Below are positions 27,345 to 36,051 of a stretch of DNA of 64,000 nt, one piece after another. This DNA comes from Teichococcus wenyumeiae. GTDB lineage: Bacteria; Pseudomonadota; Alphaproteobacteria; Acetobacterales; Acetobacteraceae. How positions within the stretch are numbered: the stretch's first letter is position 1; each line of letters begins with the position of its first letter. The position numbers and the translations under genes were made by a program. The notes under the pieces were generated by a model. The model saw nothing but the letters and a program-made list of their open reading frames with translations. It searched no databases and was not told the DNA's origin. The stretch spans positions 310,001-374,000 of the forward strand of contig NZ_RFLX01000002.1 of assembly GCF_003696345.1 (NCBI RefSeq), in the 5' to 3' direction.

Positions 27345-28451
27345 ATGCCCCAACGCCCACCCGCTGAACCCGGCATGCCCGAGGATGAGGTCGATACCCC
27401 CGCCTTGATCCTCGACCTCGATGCCTTCGAGGCCAACCTGGACGCCATGGCCGCCTTTCTGGCGCCCACGGGGGCGAAGCTGCGGGCCCATGCCAAGACG
27501 CATAAGTCGCCGGTGATCGCGCTGCAGCAGATGCGGCGCGGCGCGGTCGGCCAATGCGTGCAGAAGGTGACGGAGGCCGAGGCCCTGGCCTGGGGCGGCG
27601 TGCCGGACATCCTAGTCAGCAACGAGGTCGTCTCGCCCCGCAAGCTGGCGCGGCTGCTGGCGCTCTCCGGCATCAGCCGCGTTGCGCTCTGCGCCGATTC
27701 CGAGGCGGGCGTGGCGCTGGCGGAACAGGCGGCGGCGGCGGCGGGCCAGCGGCTGCGGCTGCTGGTGGAGATCGATGTCGGCGCCGGCCGCTGCGGCGTG
27801 CCGCCGGGGCCGGAGGCCGTGGCCCTGGCGCAGCGCATCGCCGCCAGCCCGCACCTGATCTTCGGCGGCTTGCAGGCCTATCACGGCAGCGCCCAGCACC
27901 AGCGCACGCCGGAACAGCGCGCCGCCACCATCGCCGGCGCGGTGGAACATACCCGCCGCACGGTGGAGCAGCTGCGCCAGCAGGGCCTGTCCTGCGAGAT
28001 CGTCGGCGGCGCCGGCACCGGCACCTTCCCGCATGAGGCGACCAGCGGCGTCTTCACCGAGATCCAGGCCGGCTCCTATGCCTTCATGGATGCCGATTAC
28101 GCCGCCAACCAGGATGCGCCGCCCTTCCGGCACGCGCTCTTCGTGCTGACGCAGGTGATGAGCACGCCGCGCGACGGGCTGGTGGTGGTGGATGCCGGCC
28201 ACAAGGCGGCGCCGACCGATTCCGGCTTCCCCAAGGTCTGGCAGCGGCCGGGGCTGCGCTATGCCGGCGCCTCGGACGAGCACGGCAATATTCTGGTGGA
28301 AGGCGGCACGGCCCCGAAGCTGGGGGAGACGCTGCGGCTGGTGCCCGGCCATTGCGACCCCACGGTGGACCGCTTCGACTGGTATGTCGGCACCCGCAAG
28401 GGCCGGGTGGAATGCCTCTGGCCGGTGGCCGCGCGCGGGGGCATGCAGTGA
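27345..28451 (+). CDS. DSD1-family PLP enzyme (D-threonine aldolase / 3-hydroxy-D-aspartate aldolase type)
   Basis: This 368-residue protein has an alanine-racemase N-terminal barrel with the PLP lysine around Lys51 (LRAHAKTHKSP) and a metal-binding C-terminal beta domain with PGHCDPT. That combination is the D-threonine aldolase/D-serine dehydratase fold-type III group. Candidate reactions are D-threonine to glycine plus acetaldehyde, or 3-hydroxyaspartate to glycine plus glyoxylate (BhcC). The other beta-hydroxyaspartate cycle genes are not in the window, so I do not assign it. It diverges from the EamA gene over 212 bases. Confidence 0.83.
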   Translation: MPQRPPAEPGMPEDEVDTPALILDLDAFEANLDAMAAFLAPTGAKLRAHAKTHKSPVIALQQMRRGAVGQCVQKVTEAEALAWGGVPDILVSNEVVSPRKLARLLALSGISRVALCADSEAGVALAEQAAAAAGQRLRLLVEIDVGAGRCGVPPGPEAVALAQRIAASPHLIFGGLQAYHGSAQHQRTPEQRAATIAGAVEHTRRTVEQLRQQGLSCEIVGGAGTGTFPHEATSGVFTEIQAGSYAFMDADYAANQDAPPFRHALFVLTQVMSTPRDGLVVVDAGHKAAPTDSGFPKVWQRPGLRYAGASDEHGNILVEGGTAPKLGETLRLVPGHCDPTVDRFDWYVGTRKGRVECLWPVAARGGMQ

Positions 28452-28571
28452 GGGGCCAGAAGCATCGACATTTCGCGGCCTTCGTCAAGCAACATAATGG
28501 AGTTCCCCGTGTTCTTTCCTCATATCCTTGAATGCGAGGCCGAAGCGCCCGCCCCACCGGGAGACCGCAGC

Positions 28572-28769
28572 ATGTTCATTACGCCCTTTACCCGTCTGAC
28601 GAAGCTCGACCTTTCCGATGCCTCCCGCCTCGGGACCAAGGAAGCCGAGCGGCAGGCCGCGCTGCTGCGGGTTCCTGGCCAGGCCGAGCAGGGCGGGCCA
28701 CGCCATGATGACCTGCTCTCCCGCCCCTATCAGCCGGCCAAGCCGCTGGTCTGCAACGACGCCGACTGA
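28572..28769 (+). CDS. Small hypothetical protein
   Basis: This 65-residue, mostly polar protein (start MFITPFTRLTKLDLSD, end QPAKPLVCNDAD) matches no family I recognise. The start at 28572 is preferred over 28497 because GGGAGA stands about eight bases upstream. There is no signal peptide and one cysteine. It stands alone between the D-threonine-aldolase-like gene and hisF. Confidence 0.45.
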   Translation: MFITPFTRLTKLDLSDASRLGTKEAERQAALLRVPGQAEQGGPRHDDLLSRPYQPAKPLVCNDAD

Positions 28770-29106
28770 GTACCTCTCCCTCGCCTGGAATGCCGCGGGC
28801 AAGATGGCCGGCGCGGCATCCTGAACAGGCCAGCCGCCGGGCCGGCGGCATTCCGCCTGGTTGGCCGGGCAGTCGCGGGGCACCATTGATGGCCTCCTGC
28901 CCCCGCCTTTCCTGAAGGGCCGACACGCCCTCCCTGCGGGTGCCAGTCAGGAAATTCGCGCCCTCCCCTTGTCAGCCATGCCGTGGCGGTTGGGCCGATG
29001 GGCCTTACCCCCGCCCCTGCGCGCGATCCGCCCTTGACCCCGGGCCCCGGGCGGCGCATCGCCTTCTGTCGCTTCTCCGCTTCCTGAAAGGCCCGAAACC
29101 CAATCC
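28770..29106. other. 337-base gap before hisF
   Basis: No convincing gene was seen. It holds a perfect 8 bp hairpin, GCCGCCGG/CCGGCGGC at 28833-28849, which may end the upstream small gene. The remainder is the leader of hisF; no clear promoter or attenuator-type His-codon leader peptide was found. Confidence 0.5.
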
Positions 29107-29886
29107 ATGCTGGCTTTGCGCGTCATCCCCTGCCTGGACGTGAAGGACGGCCGCGTCGTGAAAGGGGTGAACTTCGTCGCCCTCCGCGATGCCGGCGACC
29201 CGGTGGAACAGGCCCGCGCCTATGACCGGGAAGGCGCCGACGAGATCACCTTCCTCGATATCGGCGCCACGCATGAGAACCGCGACACGATGTATGACGT
29301 GATCGCCCGCACCGCCGCAGAGGTCTTCATCCCCCTCACGGTCGGCGGCGGCGTCCGCAGCGTCGAGGATGTGCGCAAGCTGCTGCTGGCAGGCGCCGAC
29401 AAGGCCAGCATCAATTCCGCCGCCGTGACCGACCCGGATCTGGTGCGCCGCGCGGCCGAGGCCTTCGGCAGCCAAGCCATCACGGTGGCCATCGACGCCC
29501 GGCAGGTCTCCCCCGGCAAGTGGGAGGTCTTCACCCATGGTGGCCGCAAGGGCACCGGCATCGATGTGCTGGAATGGGCCAGGCAGGTCGCCAGCCTGGG
29601 CGCGGGGGAGCTGCTGGTGACCTCGATGGACCGGGACGGCACCAAGGCCGGCTTCGACCTCGACCTGCTGCGCGCCATCCGCGCCGCGGTGCGGCTGCCG
29701 CTGGTGGCCTCGGGCGGGGTGGGGAATGTGGAGCATTTCATCGAGGGCGCACGCGCCGGGGCCACGGGCTTGCTGGCCGCGAGTGTCTTCCATTACGGGG
29801 AAATGCGCATCGCCGATGCCAAGGCGGCGCTGGCCGCCGCCGGCCTGCCGGTGCGCCCCCTGACCGATCGCAGGAAAGTCGCCTGA
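29107..29886 (+). CDS. hisF: Imidazole glycerol phosphate synthase cyclase subunit HisF
   Basis: This 259-residue TIM-barrel protein, with HisH, makes imidazole glycerol phosphate and AICAR in histidine synthesis. Asp11 in [14 protein letters not shown] and the second catalytic Asp in VAIDARQ are present, as are the phosphate-binding GGGVRS and ASGGVGN loops. hisH and hisA are not nearby; only hisE follows, three bases later. Confidence 0.97.
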   Translation: MLALRVIPCLDVKDGRVVKGVNFVALRDAGDPVEQARAYDREGADEITFLDIGATHENRDTMYDVIARTAAEVFIPLTVGGGVRSVEDVRKLLLAGADKASINSAAVTDPDLVRRAAEAFGSQAITVAIDARQVSPGKWEVFTHGGRKGTGIDVLEWARQVASLGAGELLVTSMDRDGTKAGFDLDLLRAIRAAVRLPLVASGGVGNVEHFIEGARAGATGLLAASVFHYGEMRIADAKAALAAAGLPVRPLTDRRKVA

Positions 29887-29889
29887 TCA

Positions 29890-30450
29890 ATGGCCAAGGA
29901 CGTGAAGAAAAAGACGGCTGCCAAGCCCGTCGCCAAGAAGCCGGCAAAGAAGCTGGCCATCAAGAAGAAGGCCGCGCTGCCCCTGCCCGCCACGCTGCAG
30001 CCGCCCGCGGCCGCACCCGCCGCCAAGCCGCGCAAGTCGGTGAAGCAGGCCGAGGCGCGCCACCTGGCGCCGCTGGAGGTGCCGGCCACCGGCGATGTGG
30101 ACGTGCTGCGCCGGCTGTGGGACACCATTGAGGGCCGCCGCGTCTCGGGCGACACCACCATCTCCCACTCGGCGCGCCTGCTGGCGCGCGGCACCGCCAA
30201 GGTGGCGCAGAAGCTGGGTGAGGAAGCGGTGGAATGCGTGATCGAGGCAACGCTGGGCAACCGCTCCGCCACGGTGCTGGAAAGCGCCGACCTGATCTAT
30301 CACCTGCTGGTGGTCTGGGTGGATGCCGGCATCCGGCCGGAGGAAGTCTGGGCCGAGCTGGTGCGGCGGGAGGGCATTTCCGGCATCGCCGAGAAGGCGT
30401 CCCGCCCCAAGGGCATCGTCCGCGCCGCCCAGACAACCAAAATCCCCTGA
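29890..30450 (+). CDS. hisE: Phosphoribosyl-ATP diphosphatase HisE with long Lys/Ala/Pro-rich N-terminal extension
   Basis: This 186-residue protein ends with a standard HisE domain (from about residue 72: [34 protein letters not shown]), which removes pyrophosphate from phosphoribosyl-ATP. HisE alone is usually about 100 residues. Here the first 60-70 residues are a Lys-Ala-Lys-Pro tract ([21 protein letters not shown]) like the basic tails of histone-like proteins. The start at 29890 is the only one that fits the three-base spacing to hisF; in-frame starts closer to the HisE domain are absent. Confidence 0.88.
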   Translation: MAKDVKKKTAAKPVAKKPAKKLAIKKKAALPLPATLQPPAAAPAAKPRKSVKQAEARHLAPLEVPATGDVDVLRRLWDTIEGRRVSGDTTISHSARLLARGTAKVAQKLGEEAVECVIEATLGNRSATVLESADLIYHLLVVWVDAGIRPEEVWAELVRREGISGIAEKASRPKGIVRAAQTTKIP

Positions 30451-30467
30451 GCAGAGGATCGCCAGCC

Positions 30468-30851
30468 ATGCCAGTCTCCGGCCGCCCCCCTTACGACGAC
30501 GGCAATATCTTCGCCCGCATCCTGCGCGGCGAGATCCCAGCGCGGAAGGTGCATGAGGATGACCATGCCCTGGCCTTCCACGATATCGCGCCGCAGGCGC
30601 CGGTGCATGTGCTGGTGATCCCGAAGGGCCCCTATGTCTCGGCGGCCGATTTCCTGACCAAGGCGGATGCCGAGACCGTGGCCGGCTTCTGGCGCGCGGT
30701 GGCCGAGGTGGCACGCAAGCTGGGGCTGGAAGATGCCGGCTACCGCCTGCTGACCAACATGGGCCATGACGCCGGGCAGGAAGTGCCGCATTTCCACGTG
30801 CATGTCTTTGGCGGCGGCCCGTTGGGGCCAATGCTGGCACAGCGGGCTTGA
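30468..30851 (+). CDS. HIT family nucleotide-binding protein
   Basis: This 127-residue protein has the histidine triad HFHVHVFGG near residue 109 and the N-terminal IFARILRGEIPARKV of the HinT branch. Such proteins hydrolyse adenosine phosphoramidates and similar nucleotides. The start at 30468, 18 bases after hisE, gives the normal length. The hisF-hisE-HIT order suggests one transcript. Confidence 0.93.
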   Translation: MPVSGRPPYDDGNIFARILRGEIPARKVHEDDHALAFHDIAPQAPVHVLVIPKGPYVSAADFLTKADAETVAGFWRAVAEVARKLGLEDAGYRLLTNMGHDAGQEVPHFHVHVFGGGPLGPMLAQRA

Positions 30852-30883
30852 ACCATTGGGTTACCGGCTCCATCCATTAAGAC

Positions 30884-31735
30884 ATGGATGCTGATTCCGC
30901 CGTTGCCGAAGCTCGCGCCGCCCTGACCGCCGCCGGGCAGATGCCGGATGCGGAGCTGGACCTTGCCGGCGTCGCACTGCAATTTGCCCGCATCGATGCG
31001 CCGGAGGCCGACTGGCGGGCCGCCGCCGCGCATCTCTCCGACCTCGCCCGCCAGGCCGTGGCCGCCGCCACGGCCGACCGCATCGCCGATGCCGGCGATT
31101 CCATCCGCCGGGCCGAGGTGCTGGCCAGCGTGCTGGCCCGCTTCGGCTACGAGGGCGACGACACCACCTATGACGACCCCGCCAATGCCAACCTGATCCG
31201 CGTCACGCAGCGGCGGCGCGGCCTGCCGGTGGCGCTGGGGCTGCTCTGGCTACATGTGGCGGAAGCCGCCGGCTGGAGCGCCTATGGCCTCGACTTCCCC
31301 GGCCATTTCCTGCTGGGGCTGGAAGGCCGGCGCGGCGCCACGGTGGTGGACCCCTTCCATGGCGGCCTGGTGATGGAAGCCCCGGCCCTGCGCCTGCTGC
31401 TGAAGCGCATGGAAGGCGAGCAGGCGGAGCTGCGCCCGGGCCTGCTCTCGGCCGTGGGCAAGCGCTCGGTGCTGCTGCGGCTGCAGAACAACATCAAGCT
31501 GCGCCGGCTGCGGGACGGCTCGCTGGACGGCGCCCTGGCCTGCACCGAGGACATGCTGCGCCTGGCACCTGAGGAAGCCGCCCTGTGGCGGGAAGCGGCG
31601 GTGATGAACCAGCGGCTGGACCGCATCGGACAGGCGCTGACCTGCCTGGAACGCTTCCTCTCCCTGGTGCCGGATGGCGAGGCCGCCGCCCGCGCCCGCG
31701 CCATGGCGGCGGAACTGCGGCAGCGGCTGAACTGA
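30884..31735 (+). CDS. SirB1/transglutaminase-like family protein with tetratricopeptide-like tail
   Basis: This 283-residue protein matches the SirB1 (UPF0162) family: an all-helical N-terminus, then the transglutaminase-like core (RRRGLPVALGLLWLHVAEAAGW, LDFPGHFLLGL, VVDPFHGG), and a C-terminal repeat region (ALACTEDMLRLAPEEAALWREAA). The catalytic Cys of true transglutaminases is absent where RRGLPVALG stands. The role is unknown. It starts 32 bases after the HIT gene. Confidence 0.85.
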   Translation: MDADSAVAEARAALTAAGQMPDAELDLAGVALQFARIDAPEADWRAAAAHLSDLARQAVAAATADRIADAGDSIRRAEVLASVLARFGYEGDDTTYDDPANANLIRVTQRRRGLPVALGLLWLHVAEAAGWSAYGLDFPGHFLLGLEGRRGATVVDPFHGGLVMEAPALRLLLKRMEGEQAELRPGLLSAVGKRSVLLRLQNNIKLRRLRDGSLDGALACTEDMLRLAPEEAALWREAAVMNQRLDRIGQALTCLERFLSLVPDGEAAARARAMAAELRQRLN

Positions 31736-31741
31736 GCTGAT

Positions 31742-31785
31742 CCGCCGCCCCTGAAGGGCTTCCAGATAGGCGGCGGTGAAGCCCT
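31742..31785. terminator. Interleaved hairpins between convergent genes
   Basis: CCGCCGCC (31742)/GGCGGCGG (31769) and AGGGCTTC (31755)/GAAGCCCT (31778) are two perfect 8 bp stems that interleave. They can form one at a time, or both as a pseudoknot. They lie between two genes ending towards each other; no T run follows. Confidence 0.4.
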
Positions 31786-31848
31786 GTGTTCTGCTGGCGG
31801 GCTCCCGGCCCCGCTCACAGGTCCAGGGCCGCGCCAAGGACCCGGCGC

Positions 31849-32793
31849 TTAGTTGATCTCCTCATTGGGCGAGACACCCCAGATCTCGCTCCGCCGCAGC
31901 CAGCCGCCCTGGTCGCCGATCCGCACCTCGCACCAGGTGCTGTCGGCCGGGCAGCGGCGGATGCGGCCAACCACGCCGGGCATCAGATGCGCCACGATGT
32001 TGCTCTCGGCGGAGGCGCTGCTGCGCAATTCCCGCTGCTGCTGCCCGACCACCACCATGGTGCGGCGGCCGGCCAGGGTGGACTGGTGCACCCAGCCCTC
32101 GGTGCCCTCCATGTCGCGGATGCGGCGCCACTGGTTGTATTCGCGCAGCACCTCCACCGGCAGGTCGCGGCGCTGGTAGGTCCATTCGATCGGGAAGCGC
32201 GTGTCGGGTCCGATGCGCAGGTTCACCTCATCCGAACGCAGCGCCACGAAGCGCGGCACCGGCAGGCCGGTGACGCTGCCGACATTGGGCGTGGCATCCG
32301 GCGGCGGCTCGGCCGGCGGCGGCGGCGCGGCAGGGGCGGCCGTGGCAGCGGCGCCGGCGGCCGCACCGGCGGCGGCACCCGCCGCGGCGCCGGCCCTGGC
32401 GCGGCCGGCAGGGGCCGGGCGCCCGGTCTGCTGCGGCGCACGGATCACCGGGGGCTGGGCCGGCGCGCGGGGCGCCGGGGCCTGGGCGGCAGGCTTGGCA
32501 GGGGCCGGGCGCGTTGCCGGGCGCTGCTCCGTGCGGCGCTCCGGCGTCCGTTCCGGCGCACGTTCCTGCGCGGCGGGGCGGGGCTGCTGGTTCTGCAGCC
32601 GGGGCGGCAGGGTCAGCACCTGGCCGGCCGGGGGCGGCGTGGGCTCCACCCGGGGCGGCGGCGTCGGCGCCACCGGGCGGGGCGGCGCCAGCGTGCCCTG
32701 GGACGTGCCCAGCGAGGATTGCCCCCAGGCCGGCAGAACAGGCAGCAGGAGCGAAGACAACAACAGGGAGGGGATCAGACGAAGCCGGGCCAT
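31849..32793 (-). CDS. Secreted SH3-domain protein with Pro/Ala/Arg-rich linker
   Basis: This 314-residue protein has an N-terminal signal peptide (residues 1-25), a long low-complexity region rich in Pro, Ala and Arg, and two C-terminal bacterial SH3 folds of about 60 residues each. The first is marked by VNLRIGPDTRFPIEWTY, the second by RSSASAESNIVAHLMPGV. Bacterial SH3 domains often bind peptidoglycan or mediate periplasmic contacts. The linker could span the cell wall layer. ATG 32793 was chosen because the signal peptide begins there. Confidence 0.85.
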   Translation of the reverse strand: MARLRLIPSLLLSSLLLPVLPAWGQSSLGTSQGTLAPPRPVAPTPPPRVEPTPPPAGQVLTLPPRLQNQQPRPAAQERAPERTPERRTEQRPATRPAPAKPAAQAPAPRAPAQPPVIRAPQQTGRPAPAGRARAGAAAGAAAGAAAGAAATAAPAAPPPPAEPPPDATPNVGSVTGLPVPRFVALRSDEVNLRIGPDTRFPIEWTYQRRDLPVEVLREYNQWRRIRDMEGTEGWVHQSTLAGRRTMVVVGQQQRELRSSASAESNIVAHLMPGVVGRIRRCPADSTWCEVRIGDQGGWLRRSEIWGVSPNEEIN

Positions 32794-32878
32794 GGGCGGG
32801 ATCACGCGCAAAATGCAGCGCTCCGGTCAAGGGCTGGCGGGCATTGCCGCGCATCATCGGTGCAAGGTTGCCGCATCT

Positions 32879-33250
32879 TTATAGCGCCAGCATCTGGCCC
32901 GGCCCCACCTCGGCCAGAAAGGTGACGATGCCGGCCACCTCCACTCCTTCGGCCAGTTCGGCGGGGGCGATGGCCTCGGCGCGCAACCCGGCCTCGCAGG
33001 CGATGCGGCGGATGCCCAGCTCGGCCGCCGCTTCCCACAAGGTGGCGATGCCGGCGACGCCGCGCGATTCCAGCAGCGCCTCCCGCGCATCGGCCAGCAG
33101 CGGCGCCTGCCGCAGCAGCAGCCGGCAGCCGCCATTGGTGGCGAACAGCACCACCGGCCGCCCCACCGCCGCCGCCCCGGTGGCGACCACCAGCGCGTAA
33201 TGCGCCGCCTCATGCCCGCCGGAGCGCAGCAGCACGCCTAGAGGGAGCAT
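32879..33250 (-). CDS. DsrE-like family protein
   Basis: This 123-residue protein has the DsrE/DsrF-like pattern: strands LVVATGAAAVGRPVVLFAT, a helix with Cys in GGCRLLL, and a second conserved region at IRRIACEAGLRAE. The family includes sulfur-transfer proteins, with a conserved cysteine as sulfur carrier; here Cys in ACEAGL is the likely site. It overlaps the end of moeB, which activates sulfur-carrier proteins, so a sulfur-relay role is plausible. Confidence 0.8.
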   Translation of the reverse strand: MLPLGVLLRSGGHEAAHYALVVATGAAAVGRPVVLFATNGGCRLLLRQAPLLADAREALLESRGVAGIATLWEAAAELGIRRIACEAGLRAEAIAPAELAEGVEVAGIVTFLAEVGPGQMLAL

Positions 33251-34065
33251 GAGGGAGCCAGGGCCGCGCCTTCGTGGGCGGAAAGGTCATGGATGGAAGC
33301 CGCGTCGCCGCAGAGCGGGCAGGCGGGGTCGCGTTTCAGGCGGATGGTGCTGAAGCGGGTGTCCAGCGCGTCCCAGAGCAGCAGCCGGCCGGCCATGCTC
33401 TCGCCGATGCCCATGATCTCCTTCAGCACCTCGGTGGCCTGCAGGGTGCCCATCACGCCGGTCACGGCACCCAGCACGCCGGCTTCCGAGCAACTGGGCA
33501 CCAGCCCAGGCGGCGGCGGCGCCGGGTGCAGGCAGCGGTGGCAGGGAAAGGCATGGCCCAGATGCGACTTGAAGACCGAGAGCTGCCCCTCGAAGCGCAG
33601 CACCGAGGCCGTGACCAGGGTGCGGCCCAGCAGGTGGCAGGCATCGCCCACCAGGAAGCGGGTATCGAAATTGTCGGTGCCGTCGCAGACCAGGTCGTAG
33701 CGCGGGATCAGCGCCTCGGCGGCCCCGGCATCCAGGCGCCGGGCATGGGTCTCCACCCGCACCTCGGGGTTCAGCCGCGCCAGGGTCTCGGCCAGGCTTT
33801 CCGCCTTGTTGCGGCCGATGCGCGGCGTATCATGCGCCACCTGCCGCTGCAGGTTGGACAGTTCCAGCCGATCGTCATCCACCAGCCCCAGCGTGCCCAC
33901 GCCCGCCGCCGCGAGGTAGAGCGCCAGCGGCGAGCCCAGCCCGCCGGCGCCGACGATCAGCACCCGCGCCGCGCGCAGCTTCGCCTGGCCCACCGCGCCC
34001 ACTTCCTGCAGCAGGATGTGGCGGGAATAGCGGTGCAGCTCGGCCTCGGTGAAATCCAGGTTCAT
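33238..34065 (-). CDS. moeB: MoeB/ThiF family adenylyltransferase
   Basis: This 275-residue protein activates the C-terminal glycine of a sulfur-carrier protein (MoaD or ThiS) with ATP. The Rossmann loop GAGGLGSPLALYLAAAGVG starts near residue 36. The Arg and Asp residues of the E1 family (NLQRQVAHD, DNFDTRFLV) and two Cys-x2-Cys zinc sites (CHRC and CPLC) are present. The start at 34065 fits the family N-terminus MNLDFTEAELHRYSRH; the frame is open further upstream across the promoter of the divergent gene. A DsrE-like gene overlaps its end. Confidence 0.92.
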   Translation of the reverse strand: MNLDFTEAELHRYSRHILLQEVGAVGQAKLRAARVLIVGAGGLGSPLALYLAAAGVGTLGLVDDDRLELSNLQRQVAHDTPRIGRNKAESLAETLARLNPEVRVETHARRLDAGAAEALIPRYDLVCDGTDNFDTRFLVGDACHLLGRTLVTASVLRFEGQLSVFKSHLGHAFPCHRCLHPAPPPPGLVPSCSEAGVLGAVTGVMGTLQATEVLKEIMGIGESMAGRLLLWDALDTRFSTIRLKRDPACPLCGDAASIHDLSAHEGAALAPSCSL

Positions 34066-34225
34066 GGAAGGGATATGGGGGAGCGCGGGCCGCCGGCGCA
34101 ACCAGTCCCGCGCCCGCCCGTGCCCGCCCGCACACGAAGCGTTGCGCGGGCCCGCCACCGGAATCTTTTGCATTCCACGTATCGCATTCTGTTTGCTGAC
34201 ATCACCATCTGTTGGGAGAGATGCG

Positions 34226-34963
34226 ATGCCCCCAGGATTCCTGCGGCGACGTTCCCTTCTGGCCGCCGCGGGGCTGGCGGCACTCCCCACCCCCTCCCGT
34301 GCCGAGGAGCCGGTCGACACGCTGCTGGTGCTGGCGGTCGATATCTCCCGCTCCGTCGACGAGGACGAGGCCAAGCTGCAGCGGGAAGGCTATCGCAACG
34401 GCGTCTCGGACCCGCGGGTGGTGGAGGCCATGCTGGGCGGCACGCTGGGCAGCATCGGGCTGGCCTATGTCGAATGGGCGGGGGCGGAGTACCAGCGGCT
34501 GGTGCTGCCCTGGCGCCGCATCGCCAGCGCGCGGGACGCCCAGGCCTGGGCGGAGGCGCTGGCGGAGGCGCCGCGCCAGTCGCTCTCATGGACCTCGATC
34601 TCCGGCGCGCTGGAATTCTCCGCCCAGGTGCTGGCGCAGGCGCCTTTCGAGGGCACGCGGCGGGTGGTGGATGTTTCCGGCGACGGCGTCAACAATTCCG
34701 GCCCGCCGCCCGAGCCGGTGCGGGACCGGCTGGTGGCCGATGGCATCGTCATCAACGGCCTGCCCATCGTGAACGACCGCCCCACCTATGGCCGCGGCCC
34801 CCAATTGCCGCTGGACCAGTATTACCGGGATTCCGTGATCGGCGGCACCGGCGCCTTCCTGGTGGTGGCGGAGGACTTCAACAGCTTCGGCCTGGCGGTG
34901 CGCCGCAAGCTGATTCGCGAGATCGCGGCCCTGCCCGGCGATGCCATCGAGCGCACCGGCTGA
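34226..34963 (+). CDS. DUF1194 (VWA-like) secreted protein
   Basis: This 245-residue protein has a signal peptide with a twin-arginine-like start (RRRSLLAAAG, residues 7-16). It then has a von Willebrand A fold with an intact MIDAS motif, VDISRSVDEDE, and VDVSGDGVNNSG and INGLPI motifs typical of DUF1194. It is probably periplasmic and metal-binding; the partner is unknown. ATG 34226 has GGGAGAG upstream. It diverges from moeB over 160 bases. Confidence 0.87.
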   Translation: MPPGFLRRRSLLAAAGLAALPTPSRAEEPVDTLLVLAVDISRSVDEDEAKLQREGYRNGVSDPRVVEAMLGGTLGSIGLAYVEWAGAEYQRLVLPWRRIASARDAQAWAEALAEAPRQSLSWTSISGALEFSAQVLAQAPFEGTRRVVDVSGDGVNNSGPPPEPVRDRLVADGIVINGLPIVNDRPTYGRGPQLPLDQYYRDSVIGGTGAFLVVAEDFNSFGLAVRRKLIREIAALPGDAIERTG

Positions 34964-35008
34964 CGGGAGAGGGGCGCGGCCCCTGCTCCACCTTCAGAAC
35001 TTTACTCT

Positions 35009-35029
35009 GGCGGCCTCACTCTGGCCGCC
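35009..35029. terminator. Hairpin between convergent genes
   Basis: GGCGGCC and GGCCGCC form a 7 bp stem around TCACTCT in the 71-base gap between the DUF1194 and DUF3775 genes. No T run. Confidence 0.35.
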
Positions 35030-35034
35030 TCGCC

Positions 35035-35436
35035 TCAGCGCTCGATGTCGTCGATCGAGAAGCCGAAGGAGCCCAGCCCTTCGGCCAGCAGGTCGGCCGC
35101 CAGCTCCATCTGGATCAGGTAGTCGGCGGTGCTGCCACCGGCCGCCCGTTCCTTGGCCATGCTCACCGCTTCCTCCCACTGGTCGGGCTCGTAGTCGCCG
35201 CGCCCTACCCAGGCCAGCGCCACCAGCGCCGCCTGCTCGTCCTCGTTCAACTCCTCGATGAAGGTGCTGAGCGTGCTTTCGTCGAATTCCTCCTCGCCTT
35301 CGATGTCATCGATCTCGGCGGCCTCGTCCTGCTCGCTTTCCGTCTCCTGCAGCGTGCGGAGATGGTCGACGACCGTGGCCACCGTCTCGATGCTGATGCC
35401 GAGGTCGAAGTCGTCGTCGTCACCCGTGTCGCTCAT
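35035..35436 (-). CDS. DUF3775 family protein, very acidic
   Basis: This 133-residue protein starts with an acidic, disordered region (SDTGDDDDFDLGI; many Glu/Asp to residue 55) and has a C-terminal folded part with ALVALAWVGRGDYEPDQWEEA, which is the DUF3775 signature. The function is unknown. ATG 35436 is preceded by GAGGAG at the right spacing. Confidence 0.83.
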   Translation of the reverse strand: MSDTGDDDDFDLGISIETVATVVDHLRTLQETESEQDEAAEIDDIEGEEEFDESTLSTFIEELNEDEQAALVALAWVGRGDYEPDQWEEAVSMAKERAAGGSTADYLIQMELAADLLAEGLGSFGFSIDDIER

Positions 35437-35611
35437 GCGGCTGCTCCTCTGGCCTGTGTCTGTGGCATGGCACAGCCCCCCCAACTCGGCAGAAGCGCAT
35501 CGGCTGCATGGTGCCGGTAAAGATCACATAGAGTCAGCGTTCTACCGCACTGCACACGTAACGAATTGGCAGCGCTTAAGCCTTCTCACGTCAACGATAT
35601 CAGTGCTCTCG

Positions 35612-35636
35612 CAACGTCTCTTGAGAAGAGATGTTG
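35612..35636 (+). promoter_or_regulatory. Hairpin just upstream of a start codon
   Basis: CAACGTCTCTT and AAGAGATGTTG form an 11 bp stem (one G.U) around GAG. It ends seven bases before the ATG at 35644 and leaves GAAAAGA between. In mRNA it could control access to the ribosome site, or in DNA it could be an operator. Confidence 0.4.
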
Positions 35637-35643
35637 AAAAGAC

Positions 35644-36051
35644 ATGCACACGTCATCCTCCCCCAAGGTGACTGCTGCGGTTCTGGCCACGGTTCTGGCC
35701 ATGGCACTGCAAACCGTCCCTTCCCCCGCCTCCACCGCCCTCCAGGCCCGGCCTGACGCGGCTTCCGCAACCCCTGGCTACATCCTGGCCGGCGCCACCG
35801 ACATCAGCACCCGCCTCGCCCCCGAGACGCCGGGCTGCCCCGAGATGGGTGTCTCCGGCCGCCTGCCCGGCCACCAGCGGGTGGCGGATCTGGAGCCCCG
35901 CGCCGGCGGGCCGAAGCACCAGGCCCGGCCGCGCCTGAACAACCCCCTCAGCGCGCCGCAGACGCTGCGCCCGGCGATGCACATGTGCGTCGTGGACCAG
36001 TTCAGCCCCAACGACCTCGGCGGCGCCCGCAAGACCGTCTACCGGCTCTGA
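35644..36051 (+). CDS. Secreted hypothetical protein
   Basis: This 135-residue protein has a plausible signal peptide (residues 1-30: SSSPKVTAAVLATVLAMAL, with AlaSer near the end). The rest has a proline-rich stretch and only a few ordered segments (MHMCVVDQFSPNDLGG near the C-terminus), with two cysteines, and no family I recognise. The coding frame is open over its full length and preceded by a hairpin close to the start. It stands alone between DUF3775 and typA. Confidence 0.5.
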   Translation: MHTSSSPKVTAAVLATVLAMALQTVPSPASTALQARPDAASATPGYILAGATDISTRLAPETPGCPEMGVSGRLPGHQRVADLEPRAGGPKHQARPRLNNPLSAPQTLRPAMHMCVVDQFSPNDLGGARKTVYRL

